Assembly: GCF_036227485.1 (NCBI RefSeq)
Contig: NZ_CP109479.1
Span: 6,262,001 to 6,326,000 of the forward strand
From: Streptomyces sp. NBC_01451
GTDB lineage: Bacteria > Actinomycetota > Actinomycetes > Streptomycetales > Streptomycetaceae
Reading direction: 5' to 3'
DNA: 64,000 bases
How positions within the stretch are numbered: position 1 is the first letter of the stretch; each line of letters opens with the position of its first letter. This document shows, piece after piece, positions 36,323-45,056 of the stretch. The notes under the pieces are model-generated. The model searched no databases. It saw only the letters and a list, made by a program, of their open reading frames with translations, and was not told the DNA's origin. A program made the position numbers and the translations under genes.

Positions 36323-37114
36323 TCACCGTCCCTCTTCGTCTGTACCGCGGCGCCGGGTGTCCTCGTCCGGGTGGAAGCGGACCGAGCGGGTGAGGACGTC
36401 ACGAGCCACCTCGGTGACCGTGCGTCCCTGGGCGAAGGCCCGGGCCCGCATGCGGTCGAGCGCCTGCCGGGGGTCGATCCCCAGCTGAACCATGATCATT
36501 CCCACGGCCTGGTGGACTTCCGCGTGATCGGCCGCCGCGGCTTCCACCCACGACGCTACTCCGCCGTTGGCCGACCGGCCGTTGTCCTCCGCCCCGGGCA
36601 GCTGGTTGAGCACGGCGTAGGTGACGGCGTCGCGCACCAGCAGAGCGATCCGCAGCTCCCGTTCGGACAGGGCGCCGACGGCGTCGCGGTACAGGTCGAG
36701 GGTGCCGATGGCCTGCCCGCTGGTCCCGAGGGGCAGGGAGAACACCGCACGGACACCCAGTTCGACCGCAGCCTGTGAGAAAACCGGCCACCGGCGGGCA
36801 TCGGGCCCCCCGGTCAGGTCCGCGGCCAGAACCGGCGCCGCCAGCTCCAGCGCGGCCCGGCACGGGCCGTCACCGAGCGTGTACTGCGCCTCGGCGATAC
36901 GGGCCGCGGTCTCGTCGCTGGCGCACCACAGGGCGCGTACGGAGTTGCCCGCGCCCAGGGACACCGAGACGCCGGTCACCGGGAGAAGCCGCAAAGTCGC
37001 CTGGCACAATGCCGCGGGCACCTGCCTGGTGCCCGGTCCCCGGGAGGCCCGGGCGAGGGCATCCGTGACGTGCTGCCGGTCCCAGGGGTCGTCACCGCGC
37101 TGTTGGGACCACAC
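36323..37114 (-). CDS. GAF-ANTAR regulatory protein
   Basis: A 263-residue protein with a GAF domain at about residues 20-165 (LGDGPCRAALELAAPVLAADL, FSLPLGTSGQAIGTLDLY) and an ANTAR domain at about 195-245 (AEVHQAVGMIMVQLGIDPRQALDRMRA). It is the first gene of a two-gene unit with the preceding entry. GGAGG is eight bases before the GTG start. Its RNA targets are not identifiable from this window. Confidence 0.88.
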   Translation of the reverse strand: MWSQQRGDDPWDRQHVTDALARASRGPGTRQVPAALCQATLRLLPVTGVSVSLGAGNSVRALWCASDETAARIAEAQYTLGDGPCRAALELAAPVLAADLTGGPDARRWPVFSQAAVELGVRAVFSLPLGTSGQAIGTLDLYRDAVGALSERELRIALLVRDAVTYAVLNQLPGAEDNGRSANGGVASWVEAAAADHAEVHQAVGMIMVQLGIDPRQALDRMRARAFAQGRTVTEVARDVLTRSVRFHPDEDTRRRGTDEEGR

Positions 37115-37768
37115 CTGTCACACCTCCGCCGGTCATGCCCGGCCATCCACTGTGAGGGGTCAGTATTGCGCACCGCCGTGAACCGGACCGGCAACCCTCC
37201 CGCTGTGGCCGATGGACGTCTGGTCGGGGTTGCCGTGCGCCTTCTATCGTGGCGGATGCCCAGGACCCCGGCGCGCAGGTGCTCGGTAGCTGACCTCCGT
37301 ATCAGGGAGCCGGCATGTGGAAGGGCGGAACGATCCGCGACCGTGGTCGAGGTCTGCCCGGAGCGCCTCCCGAGGCCGTCCTGTGCCGGGAGCCCGCACG
37401 GTGGATCGGCCCGAAGAGACGGGGTGCGGTACGTCCTCCCGGCCGGTGGCCGGACATCGCGCCGCCGCGCCCGAGACCTCCGCAGGGCTGTCGCTGAGGG
37501 CGCCTCCCCGCAGGCAGGGACGGCGGCCTTCCCCGTGGGGGAGCCGGCAGAGCTGCCGGGGAAGGCCGCGCGGCGGTTTCGGAACTCCTGAGCGGCCATG
37601 GGGCATCAACCATCCCGCGCCGACGGTGCCCCATGGTCACGCCGCGGACCCGGTCGTATACGACAGGGAGCCGGCCGGGTTCGCGGGCAGGAGGAACCGG
37701 GTTCCGGTGCGGGAGGCGACAGGGCGGCCGTGCGGACAGCCGCGCCGGGCCACTCGATTCGGGGTCGG
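37115..37768. other. Non-coding or decayed region
   Basis: 654 bp without a convincing gene on either strand. Several frames stay open only because of high G+C. None has a ribosome site plus domain. The first 60 bp probably hold the promoter of the GAF-ANTAR pair. Confidence 0.5.
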
Positions 37769-38176
37769 TCAGACGACGCCGATCGCGCAGGGCGGACGGC
37801 CGTCGTCCTGGCCCGGCCCTGTGGGCAGACCGTCGAGGAAGGTGAAGTCCCGCTCGGCGCACGCCGGCCGGAAGACCCGCATCACCCGCGCCGCGCCGCG
37901 CACGATCCGCAGTTCTCCACCGCGGGCGACGGCACGATCCTGGATCCGGTCCAGGAGCCGCAGGCCACCGCCGTCCAGGAAGGTCACCGCGCGCAGGTCG
38001 ACCACCAGGTCCAGCGGCTGCCCGGCGACGAGCCGGTCCGTCCGGGGCGTCAGAGTGAGGGACGCCTGGATATCGATCTCTCCGCGCAGTTCGATGACAA
38101 TGGTGACAATGGTGTTCTCCGTATCCGTCCGCATGATGTGTTCACGCATGACGAAGCCGGATTCGTCGACGCTCAT
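37769..38176 (-). CDS. STAS-domain protein (anti-sigma factor antagonist-like) lacking the usual Ser
   Basis: A 135-residue STAS protein: VTIVIELRGEIDIQA, LDLVVDLRAVTFLDGGGLRLLDRI and a C-terminal LRIVRGAARVMRVF. In SpoIIAA/RsbV-type antagonists the phosphorylated Ser sits in D-S-S-G; here the loop reads DGGG, so that serine is absent. It may act as a constitutively active antagonist or as a non-switchable scaffold. GGAGG precedes the ATG. It is divergent from a third GAF-ANTAR gene, with a 367-bp spacer in which I see no other gene. Confidence 0.85.
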   Translation of the reverse strand: MSVDESGFVMREHIMRTDTENTIVTIVIELRGEIDIQASLTLTPRTDRLVAGQPLDLVVDLRAVTFLDGGGLRLLDRIQDRAVARGGELRIVRGAARVMRVFRPACAERDFTFLDGLPTGPGQDDGRPPCAIGVV

Positions 38177-38543
38177 GGGAACCTCCGGCGATATCCCGCG
38201 GATGGCCGGGCAGGACCGGACCGCTCCCCGACCTTGGCCCTGACCCGGCGGCACCGACGGGGTCCCGGTCGGCAGCACCTTCGTACACCACGGCGAAATG
38301 GCGCCACCACCTGGTTCGTACCGGCGAACAGTTTCGGTTTCATGTCGGACGACATCGGACCGTAACGCCTGTTCATTCGATACGCGACATAGCCTTGTCC
38401 GGTCTTTTCGGCATCTCGATATCCGCCCTCGGCAGGCGCAATATCGACGGTTGACTTGTCGTCGGCCCATGGTTGGGTGTCCTGTGGAAAGGACAGTTCC
38501 CAGAACTTCGCTCCCGGACCGGAAGCAGGTGTCGCGTACGGAC

Positions 38544-39281
38544 ATGGCAGCCCCCGGAGAATCTCCCCGAGTAGAAAATGCACTGTTGCGTCTGCTCGAC
38601 GACGCGGTGCGCATTGAGGACGAGGAAGGTCTGCTGCACCGGCTGGTCCAGGACGCGGTCGGCCTGCCCCGAGTCGAAGCGGCCGGGTGTGTACTCCTCC
38701 CCCTCGACGGCCACCCTGCGCAGAGTTCGGCGAGCGACGACAGGACGTGCCGACTGGAGCGCTTGCAGAGCCAGTTGCTCGAAGGGCCGGGTGCGTGCAC
38801 CGCTCACACGGGCAAACTGCTCGTCGACCTGCCCATGGCCCGCCCGATCAGCCGGACCCGGTGGCCGCGCTTCGCCCCGGCCGTCCTGCGGGCGGGGTTC
38901 ACCGCCGTCACGGCGGTCCCGATCCGGCATGACGGCGTCTGCGGCGTGCTCAGCCTCTACCACCAGCGCGGGGCCCTGTCACCGGACCAGGTGGAGAGGG
39001 GCCGTCTGCTCGCCTCCGCAGCCGCCATCGGGCTGGCCCATCATCGTGCGCTGTACGAGGCGCGTGTCCGTGAACGACGGCTACAGGCCGCGCTCGACAG
39101 CCGGGTCCTCGTCGAGCAGGCCAAGGGAATGCTCGCCGAACGCCTCGACTGCACCGTGGGTGACGCCTTCGAACTGCTGCGCCGCCACGCGCGCGCCCAC
39201 CGGATGAGGCTCCGCGACCTCGCCGGACAGATCGTCTCCGGTCCGCCCGCCGAGGGGCCGTTCCAGCGCTCGCCGCGTTGA
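38544..39281 (+). CDS. GAF-ANTAR regulatory protein
   Basis: A 245-residue protein with a GAF-like domain (RVEAAGCVLLPLDGHP, GPGACTAHTGKLLVDLPMA, VPIRHDGVCGVLSLY) and an ANTAR domain (VEQAKGMLAERLDCTVGDAF, RMRLRDLAGQIV). The start is uncertain: ATG at 38544 has little ribosome site, and GTG at 38529 in the same frame is a fair alternative. This is the third ANTAR protein within 4 kb. Confidence 0.85.
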   Translation: MAAPGESPRVENALLRLLDDAVRIEDEEGLLHRLVQDAVGLPRVEAAGCVLLPLDGHPAQSSASDDRTCRLERLQSQLLEGPGACTAHTGKLLVDLPMARPISRTRWPRFAPAVLRAGFTAVTAVPIRHDGVCGVLSLYHQRGALSPDQVERGRLLASAAAIGLAHHRALYEARVRERRLQAALDSRVLVEQAKGMLAERLDCTVGDAFELLRRHARAHRMRLRDLAGQIVSGPPAEGPFQRSPR

Positions 39282-39368
39282 TCCGGACCGGGCCGTCGCC
39301 GCGGAGTTGGTGTTCGCCGGGAGATCCACGATGCTCGACCCCTGGATCTCCGGTGAGGGCGAGGACGT

Positions 39369-40412
39369 ATGCGTGCGGTGGTGTTCGAGCGGTACGGGGA
39401 ACCGGCCGAGGTGCGGGAGGTGCCCGACCCGGTGCCCGCGCCGCACGGGGTCGTGGTGCGCGTCGAGTCCACCGGGCTGTGCCGGAGCGACTGGCACGGC
39501 TGGATGGGCCACGACCCCGACATCGCGCTGCCGCATGTGCCCGGCCATGAACTCGCCGGTGTCGTCGAGGCGGTCGGCGCCGACGTACGCGGCCGGCGGG
39601 CCGGCGACCGGGTCACCGTGCCCTTCGTCTGCGCCTGCGGGAGCTGCCCGTCCTGCGCGGCCGGTGACCAGCAGGTGTGCGAGCGGCAGACCCAGCCGGG
39701 GTTCACGCACTGGGGCTCGTTCGCGGAGTTCGTGGCGCTGGACCACGCCGACGTGAACCTCGTCGCCATGCCGGACGAGATGTCCTTCGGGACGGCGGCC
39801 TCGCTGGGCTGCCGGTTCGCGACGGCCTACCGGGCGGTGGTCCAGCAGGGCCGGGTGGCGGCGGGGGAGTGGGTCGCCGTGCACGGCTGCGGCGGTGTGG
39901 GCCTCTCCGCCGTGATGATCGCGGCGGCCTCCGGCGCCCGGGTCGTCGCGGTCGACGTGTCCCCCGGAGCACTGGAACTGGCGCGGAAGTTCGGCGCGGC
40001 GGAGTGCGTGAACGCGGCCACCACCGACGACACGGCAGCGGCCGTACGTGAACTGACCGGCGGAGGAACCCAGTTGTCGCTGGACGCGCTCGGCTCGCCG
40101 GTCACCTGCGCGGCCTCGGTGAACGGCCTGCGCCGCCGAGGCCGCCACGTCCAGGTGGGCCTGCTCCCGTCGCCCACCGGCTCGACGCCCGTCCCGATGG
40201 CCCGTGTTGTCGCCCTCGAACTCCAACTCCTGGGCAGCCACGGCATGGCCGCCCACACCTACCCGCCGATGCTTGAACTGGTGCGGGCGGGCGTTCTGCG
40301 GCCGGACCTGCTGGTCACCTCCACCATCCCGCTGGCCGAATCCCCGGCCGCACTGGCCAAGATGGGGACGGCACCGGGGGCGGGGGTCACGGTCATCGAG
40401 CCGTGGCGCTGA
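39369..40412 (+). CDS. Zinc-dependent alcohol dehydrogenase (MDR family)
   Basis: A 347-residue medium-chain dehydrogenase. Catalytic zinc ligands fit Cys in [11 protein letters not shown], His-Glu in [10 protein letters not shown] and Cys in [12 protein letters not shown]. The structural zinc lobe has four Cys ([17 protein letters not shown]). The NAD(P) fold is marked by [15 protein letters not shown]. The alcohol substrate is unknown. It overlaps the convergent acetyltransferase gene by 20 bp. Confidence 0.9.
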   Translation: MRAVVFERYGEPAEVREVPDPVPAPHGVVVRVESTGLCRSDWHGWMGHDPDIALPHVPGHELAGVVEAVGADVRGRRAGDRVTVPFVCACGSCPSCAAGDQQVCERQTQPGFTHWGSFAEFVALDHADVNLVAMPDEMSFGTAASLGCRFATAYRAVVQQGRVAAGEWVAVHGCGGVGLSAVMIAAASGARVVAVDVSPGALELARKFGAAECVNAATTDDTAAAVRELTGGGTQLSLDALGSPVTCAASVNGLRRRGRHVQVGLLPSPTGSTPVPMARVVALELQLLGSHGMAAHTYPPMLELVRAGVLRPDLLVTSTIPLAESPAALAKMGTAPGAGVTVIEPWR

Positions 40413-40983
40413 CGCCGGCCCCGGCCGCCCACTCGTGGTCCAGGATCGCCATCAGCACCTCGTCTGCCCATTCGCCGTCCCGCAGATGGACCTCGCGGCG
40501 CACTCCCTCCACCACGAAGCCGACCTTCTCGTAGACGCGCAGGGCCCGGTGGTTGTGGGCCCAGGCCTGCAACTCGATGCGATGCAGACCGAGTTGCTCG
40601 AAGCCGTACGCAAGGATGAGCCGGGTCGCCTCGGTACCGAGTCCGCGTCCACGACCCTTCGGTCCCAGCAGCGTGCGGAAGGTGCAGCTGCGGGCGGCGG
40701 GATCCCACTCGTACAGCACGACCTCGCCCACGAGTTCACCGGTGACACGGTCGGTCACGCCCAGATCGAGGCGGTCGGTGTGGTCGGACCGGGAGCCGTA
40801 CCAGGCGCGCAGCCGCTCCATGGTGATCGCGGTGTCCGGCTCGAAGGTGAGGCGGATGACCTCGGGGTCCTCGACGATCTCGGCCATCACCTCGGCATCG
40901 GCCTCGCGGAACGGCCGCAGCACGGCCTTGTCACCGGTGAGAACGGGTTTGACGGAGAAGTCCCCGGGGCTCGTACGACTCAT
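40393..40983 (-). CDS. GNAT-family N-acetyltransferase (RimJ/RimL-like)
   Basis: A 196-residue protein with [39 protein letters not shown] (acetyl-CoA loop) and [24 protein letters not shown], the pattern of RimJ/RimL-type acetyltransferases. The frame is open 24 codons further upstream through a 9-bp tandem repeat encoding Asp/His/Arg; the ATG at 40983 is preferred because homology begins there and AGGGA lies upstream. A longer repeat-bearing N-terminus cannot be excluded. Confidence 0.85.
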   Translation of the reverse strand: MSRTSPGDFSVKPVLTGDKAVLRPFREADAEVMAEIVEDPEVIRLTFEPDTAITMERLRAWYGSRSDHTDRLDLGVTDRVTGELVGEVVLYEWDPAARSCTFRTLLGPKGRGRGLGTEATRLILAYGFEQLGLHRIELQAWAHNHRALRVYEKVGFVVEGVRREVHLRDGEWADEVLMAILDHEWAAGAGVSATAR

Positions 40984-40985
40984 GC

Positions 40986-41057
40986 GATCCCTGTCATCCC
41001 TGTCATCCCTGTGATCCCTGTGGTCGCTGTGACCCATGTGGCTCATGCGGCTCATGG
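40986..41057. repeat. Degenerate 9-bp tandem repeat at the acetyltransferase 5' end
   Basis: About eight units related to GATCCCTGT / CATCCCTGT, the first four nearly perfect. The period is a multiple of three, so it could extend the acetyltransferase N-terminus in frame. Confidence 0.85.
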
Positions 41058-41109
41058 GATGAACTGTGCCCCACTCGCGAGTGGGGCACAGGGAAAAAGG
41101 GGGGGCGGC

Positions 41110-41310
41110 TCAGTCGTCTCTTCGGCCGCGGTTGCCCGGGCGGGCGGCGACCCACGCTCGTACGGTGTCGGCGTACCAGTAGGGCTTGCCGCCCTCCATG
41201 TGGTCGGGTGCGGGCAGCAGGCCGTGTTTGCGGTACGAGCGCACGGTGTCCGGCTGGACGCGGATGTGTGCGGCGATCTCTTTGTACGACCAGAGCCGTC
41301 GGTCGGTCAT
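41110..41310 (-). CDS. Small helix-turn-helix DNA-binding protein (MerR/excisionase-like)
   Basis: A 66-residue protein consisting of a single winged HTH: LWSYKEIAAHIRVQPDTVRSYRKHGLLPAPD then GGKPYWYADTVRAWVAARPG. This is the layout of MerR-type N-terminal or excisionase-like domains with no effector domain. GGAGGTG precedes the ATG. It sits between the GNAT gene and the inositol locus; its target is unknown. Confidence 0.85.
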   Translation of the reverse strand: MTDRRLWSYKEIAAHIRVQPDTVRSYRKHGLLPAPDHMEGGKPYWYADTVRAWVAARPGNRGRRDD

Positions 41311-41589
41311 CGGTGCACCTCCCTGCGCGTGCGTCACGGGGTCGGCCAGGGTCGGCCGTCGGGGGAGCCGGACGCTGCGCTGGCGATCACAAAGCCATTG
41401 CCCGTCGAACGACCTCTGGTGACCCTGGGTCAGTACCTGTCGACACGGTGTGACGTAGAACCCGCGTACGCGCGACATGTGTGACAGCGAGGGGGTTTTT
41501 GTGACACGAGTGACGCGAAGGCGCACGCCCGCGGGTCGGAGTGGCACGTTGACCTGCGGGGCGTACGCCGATAACGGACGGGGGGCGGA

Positions 41590-42528
41590 TCAGGCCCCGC
41601 AGGACCTCAGGAACGCGCGGGTCCGCTGCGCGATCGGCAGCGGCTTGTCCGGCTCGCAGGGGTACATGTCCTGCTCGACGATCGCGAACAGGTCCACGTC
41701 CAGCTTCTGGGCGGCGGCCAGGACGGGCCCCAGCTCCGGTACGCCGGCCGGGGGTTCGCACATGACGCCGCGGGCGACCGCCGGGCCGAACGGGACCTCG
41801 TTCGCCCGTACGTCCGCGAGGATCTCGGGGTCGACCTGCTTGAGGTGCAGGTAGCCGATCCGCTCGCCGTAGGTCTCGATCAGCTTGACGCTGTCGCCGC
41901 CGCAGTAGGCGTAGTGGCCGGTGTCCAGGCACAGCGAGACGAGCGACGAGTCGGTGCCGTCGAGGAAGCGTGTGACGTTCGCCTCGCTGTCGATGTGCGT
42001 GTCCGCGTGCGGGTGGACGACGATCTGGAGGCCGTACCGCTCCCGCACCTCGTGTCCGAGCCGCTCGGTCAGCGTCGTCAGGTTGCGCCACTGCTCGGGC
42101 GTCAGCGTGTCCGGCTCCAGCACCTCACCGGTCTTGTCGTCCCGCCAGAAGGACGGGATGACCACCAGGTGGGATGCGCCCATGGCCTGGGCGAGCACCG
42201 CGTTGTCCGCGACGTGCGCCCAGGTCTTCTCCCAGACGGCCTCGCCGTGGTGCAGCCCGGTGAAGACCGTGCCGGCGGACACCTTCAGCCCGCGCTTGGC
42301 CGTCTCCTCGGTGAGGACGGCCGGGTCGGTCGGCAAGTACCCGTACGGGCCCAGCTCGATCCACTCGTAGCCGGACTGCGAGACCTCGTCGAGGAAGCGC
42401 TGCCAGGGGACCTGCTGGGGGTCGTCCGGGAACCACACGCCCCAGGAGTCTGGCGCCGAGCCGACCCGGATGCGTGACAGTGGGGGACTTGACTGGGAGG
42501 AGGCGGATGAAGGGGACAACGTAGTCAT
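41590..42528 (-). CDS. iolE: Inosose dehydratase-like TIM-barrel protein
   Basis: A 312-residue protein with the IolE-type N-terminus VGSAPDSWGVWFPDD, ELGPYGYLPTD, the metal-ligand region IVVHPHADTHIDSEA, CLDTGHYAYCGGD and YLHLKQVD. IolE dehydrates 2-keto-myo-inositol (scyllo-inosose) in inositol breakdown; an inosose isomerase (IolI/IolH) role is the main alternative. It is divergent from iolC across a 229-bp spacer with a central palindrome, so both arms are probably controlled together. The N-terminal 20 residues are Ser-rich. Confidence 0.82.
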   Translation of the reverse strand: MTTLSPSSASSQSSPPLSRIRVGSAPDSWGVWFPDDPQQVPWQRFLDEVSQSGYEWIELGPYGYLPTDPAVLTEETAKRGLKVSAGTVFTGLHHGEAVWEKTWAHVADNAVLAQAMGASHLVVIPSFWRDDKTGEVLEPDTLTPEQWRNLTTLTERLGHEVRERYGLQIVVHPHADTHIDSEANVTRFLDGTDSSLVSLCLDTGHYAYCGGDSVKLIETYGERIGYLHLKQVDPEILADVRANEVPFGPAVARGVMCEPPAGVPELGPVLAAAQKLDVDLFAIVEQDMYPCEPDKPLPIAQRTRAFLRSCGA

Positions 42529-42559
42529 GGGCGTCAGCTTCAGCCGACGCCCGGACGCG

Positions 42560-42623
42560 TGTCAAGGTCTGGTCCGAATGTCCGGACAAAGTATTGACAG
42601 GGCTCGGTGAGGCGGGCTAGACC
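42560..42623. promoter_or_regulatory. Divergent iol promoter region with palindromic operator
   Basis: The perfect palindrome TGTCCGGACA lies at 42579-42588. A TTGACA box faces each way: plus strand at 42594-42599 with TAGACC 18 bp later (42618-42623), and minus strand at 42565-42560. The palindrome sits between the two -35 boxes, ideal for one repressor to control both arms. A GntR-type protein would fit but is not encoded nearby. Confidence 0.55.
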
Positions 42624-42757
42624 TGAGTGCGAACCGCTGTGCCCACTGCTGTGCCCGAGTGCTGTGCCGGCTGCTTCGACGACTGCTGTGACGACCGATG
42701 TGTGAGCCGTGCGAGCCGCGAGGGCCGCTTGAGCCGAAGAAATGCGAAGGGAAGTCG

Positions 42758-43708
42758 ATGGCGTACGACCTGATCACCATGGGGCGGATCGGAGTGGACC
42801 TGTATCCACTGCAGACCGGTGTGCCGCTCGCCCAGGTGACGTCCTTCGGGAAGTTCCTCGGCGGCTCGGCGACGAACGTCGCGGTCGCCGCGTCCCGCCT
42901 CGGACACGGCACCGCGGTGATCACGCGCACCGGCGACGACGCCTTCGGGCGCTATCTGCACGACGCCCTGCGCGACTTCGGCGTCGACGACCGCTGGGTC
43001 ACGTCGGTCCCCGGCCTCAACACCCCGGTCACGTTCTGCGAGGTGTTCCCGCCGGACGACTTCCCGCTGTACTTCTACCGGCAGCCCAAGGCGCCGGATC
43101 TTGAGATCGACGCCCACGAGCTGGACCTGGACGCGGTCGGCGAGGCGAGCATCTTCTGGGTCACGGGCACCGGCCTGAGCGAGGAGCCCAGCCGCACGGC
43201 GACCCTGGCCGCTCTCGCCCACCGCGCCAAGTCCGGTACGACGGTCTTCGACCTCGACTGGCGCCCCATGTTCTGGAGCGACCCCGAGTCGGCGCGTCCC
43301 TTCTACACCGAGGCCCTGCGCCACACCACCGTCGCCGTCGGCAACCTCGACGAGGTGGAGGTGGCGACCGGCGTACGCGAGCCGCACGCCGCAGCCCGCG
43401 CCCTCCTCGACGCCGGTGTCGAACTGGCGGTCGTCAAGCAGGGCCCGAAGGGTGTTCTCGCCGTCAACAGCAAGGGCGAGACGGCCGAGGTGCCCCCGCT
43501 CCCGGTGACCGTCCTCAACGGCCTCGGCGCCGGTGACGCCTTCGGTGGTTCCCTCTGCCACGGCCTCCTCGAAGGCTGGGACCTGGAACGCATCATGCGG
43601 TACGCCAACGCGGCCGGCGCGATCGTCGCCTCCCGCCTGGAGTGCTCGTCGGCGATGCCCACCCCGACCGAGGTCGAGGCGGCACTCGCGGCGGGAGCGG
43701 TTCTGTGA
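42758..43708 (+). CDS. iolC: 5-dehydro-2-deoxygluconokinase
   Basis: A 316-residue PfkB-family kinase that phosphorylates 5-dehydro-2-deoxy-D-gluconate in inositol catabolism. Seen are YDLITMGRIGVDLYP (IolC-type start), GGSATNVAVAASRLG, FDLDWRPMFW and the anion hole NGLGAGDAFGGSLCHGL. GAAGGGAA precedes the ATG. It is the first gene of the operon, and its TGA overlaps the next GTG. Confidence 0.92.
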   Translation: MAYDLITMGRIGVDLYPLQTGVPLAQVTSFGKFLGGSATNVAVAASRLGHGTAVITRTGDDAFGRYLHDALRDFGVDDRWVTSVPGLNTPVTFCEVFPPDDFPLYFYRQPKAPDLEIDAHELDLDAVGEASIFWVTGTGLSEEPSRTATLAALAHRAKSGTTVFDLDWRPMFWSDPESARPFYTEALRHTTVAVGNLDEVEVATGVREPHAAARALLDAGVELAVVKQGPKGVLAVNSKGETAEVPPLPVTVLNGLGAGDAFGGSLCHGLLEGWDLERIMRYANAAGAIVASRLECSSAMPTPTEVEAALAAGAVL

Positions 43709-44742
43709 GCGCCGGTACGCAGGTCGGGAGCGGGAGCGGGAGTGGTTCGGTGGCTGAGCCAGTGGCTGGTCGAGTGGGTGAGCCGGTGAGTGGTTCGGTG
43801 GCTCAGCCAGTCACCGGCCGAGTGGCTGAGCCACCGACCGGTCAGGCCAGTAGCCCACTGAGCCCCGTGGACGTCTCCGCCCTCGCCGCCACCCGAGCCC
43901 GTCACCCCGAGGCCATCGCGGAGGCCGCCGCCCGGCGGACCCGCCGCCCGCTTCTCGGGGACTCCGGCCGGCTGATGATCGTCGCCGCGGACCACCCGGC
44001 CCGCGGTGCCCTCGGCGTCGGCAACCGCAAGCTGGCCATGGCCAACCGAGCCGACCTGCTCGAACGGCTGTGCCTCGCGCTGTCCCGCCCGGGGGTCGAC
44101 GGTGTCCTCGCGACCGCCGACATCCTGGACGACCTGCTCCTCCTCGGCGCCCTCGACGGCAAGGTCGTCATGGGGTCGATGAACCGCGGCGGCCTCTCCG
44201 GCGCCAGCTTCGAACTCGACGACCGCTTCACCGGCCACCGCCCCGAGGACATGGCGCGCCTCGGCTTCGACGCCGGCAAGCTGCTCGTGCGCATCGACTA
44301 CGACGACCCGGGTTCCCTCACCACCCTGGAGTCCACGGCCCACGCCATCGACGCGATGGCCGAGCGCCGACTCCCGCTCTTCGTCGAGCCGTTCATCAGC
44401 AGGCGCGGCCCCGACGGCAAGCTCCGCAACGACCTCTCCGCCGAGGCCGTCACCAAGTCCATCGCCATCGCCTCTGGCCTGGGCGGCAGTTCGGCGTACA
44501 CCTGGCTGAAGGTCCCCGTCACCGAGAACCCGGACGACATGGCCGAGGTCATGCAGACCTCCACCCTGCCTGCCGTGCTGCTCGGCGGCGAGGTCGGGGA
44601 CGACCAGGAGGGCGCGTACGAGAAGTGGCGTGGCGCGCTCCAACTCCCCACCGTCCAGGGCCTCGTGGTGGGCCGCTCGCTGCTGTACCCGGCGGACGGC
44701 GATGTGTCCGCCGCCGTGGACACCGCCGTCGGACTGTTGTGA
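43705..44742 (+). CDS. Cgl0159-type class I aldolase-fold protein with repetitive N-terminus
   Basis: A 345-residue protein. From about residue 50 it is a (beta/alpha)8 barrel of the DeoC/LacD-related Cgl0159 group found in actinobacterial inositol clusters (LMIVAADHPARGALGVGNR, VMGSMNRGG, VEPFISRRGPDGKLRNDL, TWLKVPVTENPDDM with the likely Schiff-base Lys). It probably performs the aldol cleavage of 6-phospho-5-dehydro-2-deoxygluconate (IolJ step). The first 45 residues are a low-complexity run of Gly/Ser then EPV-G-V-like repeats with no counterpart in the barrel family. The GTG start overlaps the iolC stop. Confidence 0.83.
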   Translation: MSAGTQVGSGSGSGSVAEPVAGRVGEPVSGSVAQPVTGRVAEPPTGQASSPLSPVDVSALAATRARHPEAIAEAAARRTRRPLLGDSGRLMIVAADHPARGALGVGNRKLAMANRADLLERLCLALSRPGVDGVLATADILDDLLLLGALDGKVVMGSMNRGGLSGASFELDDRFTGHRPEDMARLGFDAGKLLVRIDYDDPGSLTTLESTAHAIDAMAERRLPLFVEPFISRRGPDGKLRNDLSAEAVTKSIAIASGLGGSSAYTWLKVPVTENPDDMAEVMQTSTLPAVLLGGEVGDDQEGAYEKWRGALQLPTVQGLVVGRSLLYPADGDVSAAVDTAVGLL

Positions 44743-44750
44743 GGCGCGCG

Positions 44751-45056
44751 ATGACCGACGCGATGACCGAGTTCTACGGCGGCTGTACCGTGCGGGCGGA
44801 GTCCGGCACGGCTTCGCACGACGAGTTCCAACTCCTGGGCGGGGAAAGGCTGTTCGCGTCGGTCGCCGACCGCGCACACGCATCCCGGAATGCCCGGGCA
44901 CTGATCGCCTCCGGCGCGGGAGGCCGCTTCGCCCTGGCAGGAGCGAAGTGTGGGCGACGACTCCCCGCTCGCTACGGCCCCGCGCCGGAGGTCCACTTGG
45001 CACACGCGGACAGCACAGGGGACAGCACGACGGACAGCACAGGGGGACACCGATGA
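44751..45056 (+). pseudogene. iolB: Remnant of 5-deoxy-glucuronate isomerase (IolB)
   Basis: The 101-codon frame carries only an internal stretch of IolB: GGCTVRAESG, GGERLFASVADRAHASRNAR and ASGAGGRFALAGAKCGRRLPARYGPAPEV match what I know of residues about 55-135 of actinobacterial IolB. The N-terminal strands and the whole C-terminal cupin with the metal ligands are missing. It ends in an Asp-Ser-Thr repeat encoded by a 12-bp DNA repeat, and its TGA overlaps the iolD ATG, so the reading frame is kept into the next gene. A start at GTG 44739 is also possible. Confidence 0.75.
45008..45043. repeat. 12-bp direct repeat at the end of the iolB remnant
   Basis: Three units beginning GACAGCAC (two of them GACAGCACAGGG) follow directly on the IolB-like segment and run up to the iolD ribosome site. 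They mark the deletion or slippage junction. Confidence 0.8.

Noticed and set aside
37115-37768. Overlapping frames in the spacer before the STAS gene
   Set aside because: None has a ribosome site, codon bias or recognisable motif.
40984-41055. Longer start for the acetyltransferase through the 9-bp repeat
   Set aside because: No family homology in the Asp/His/Arg repeat and a closer start exists; kept only as an alternative.
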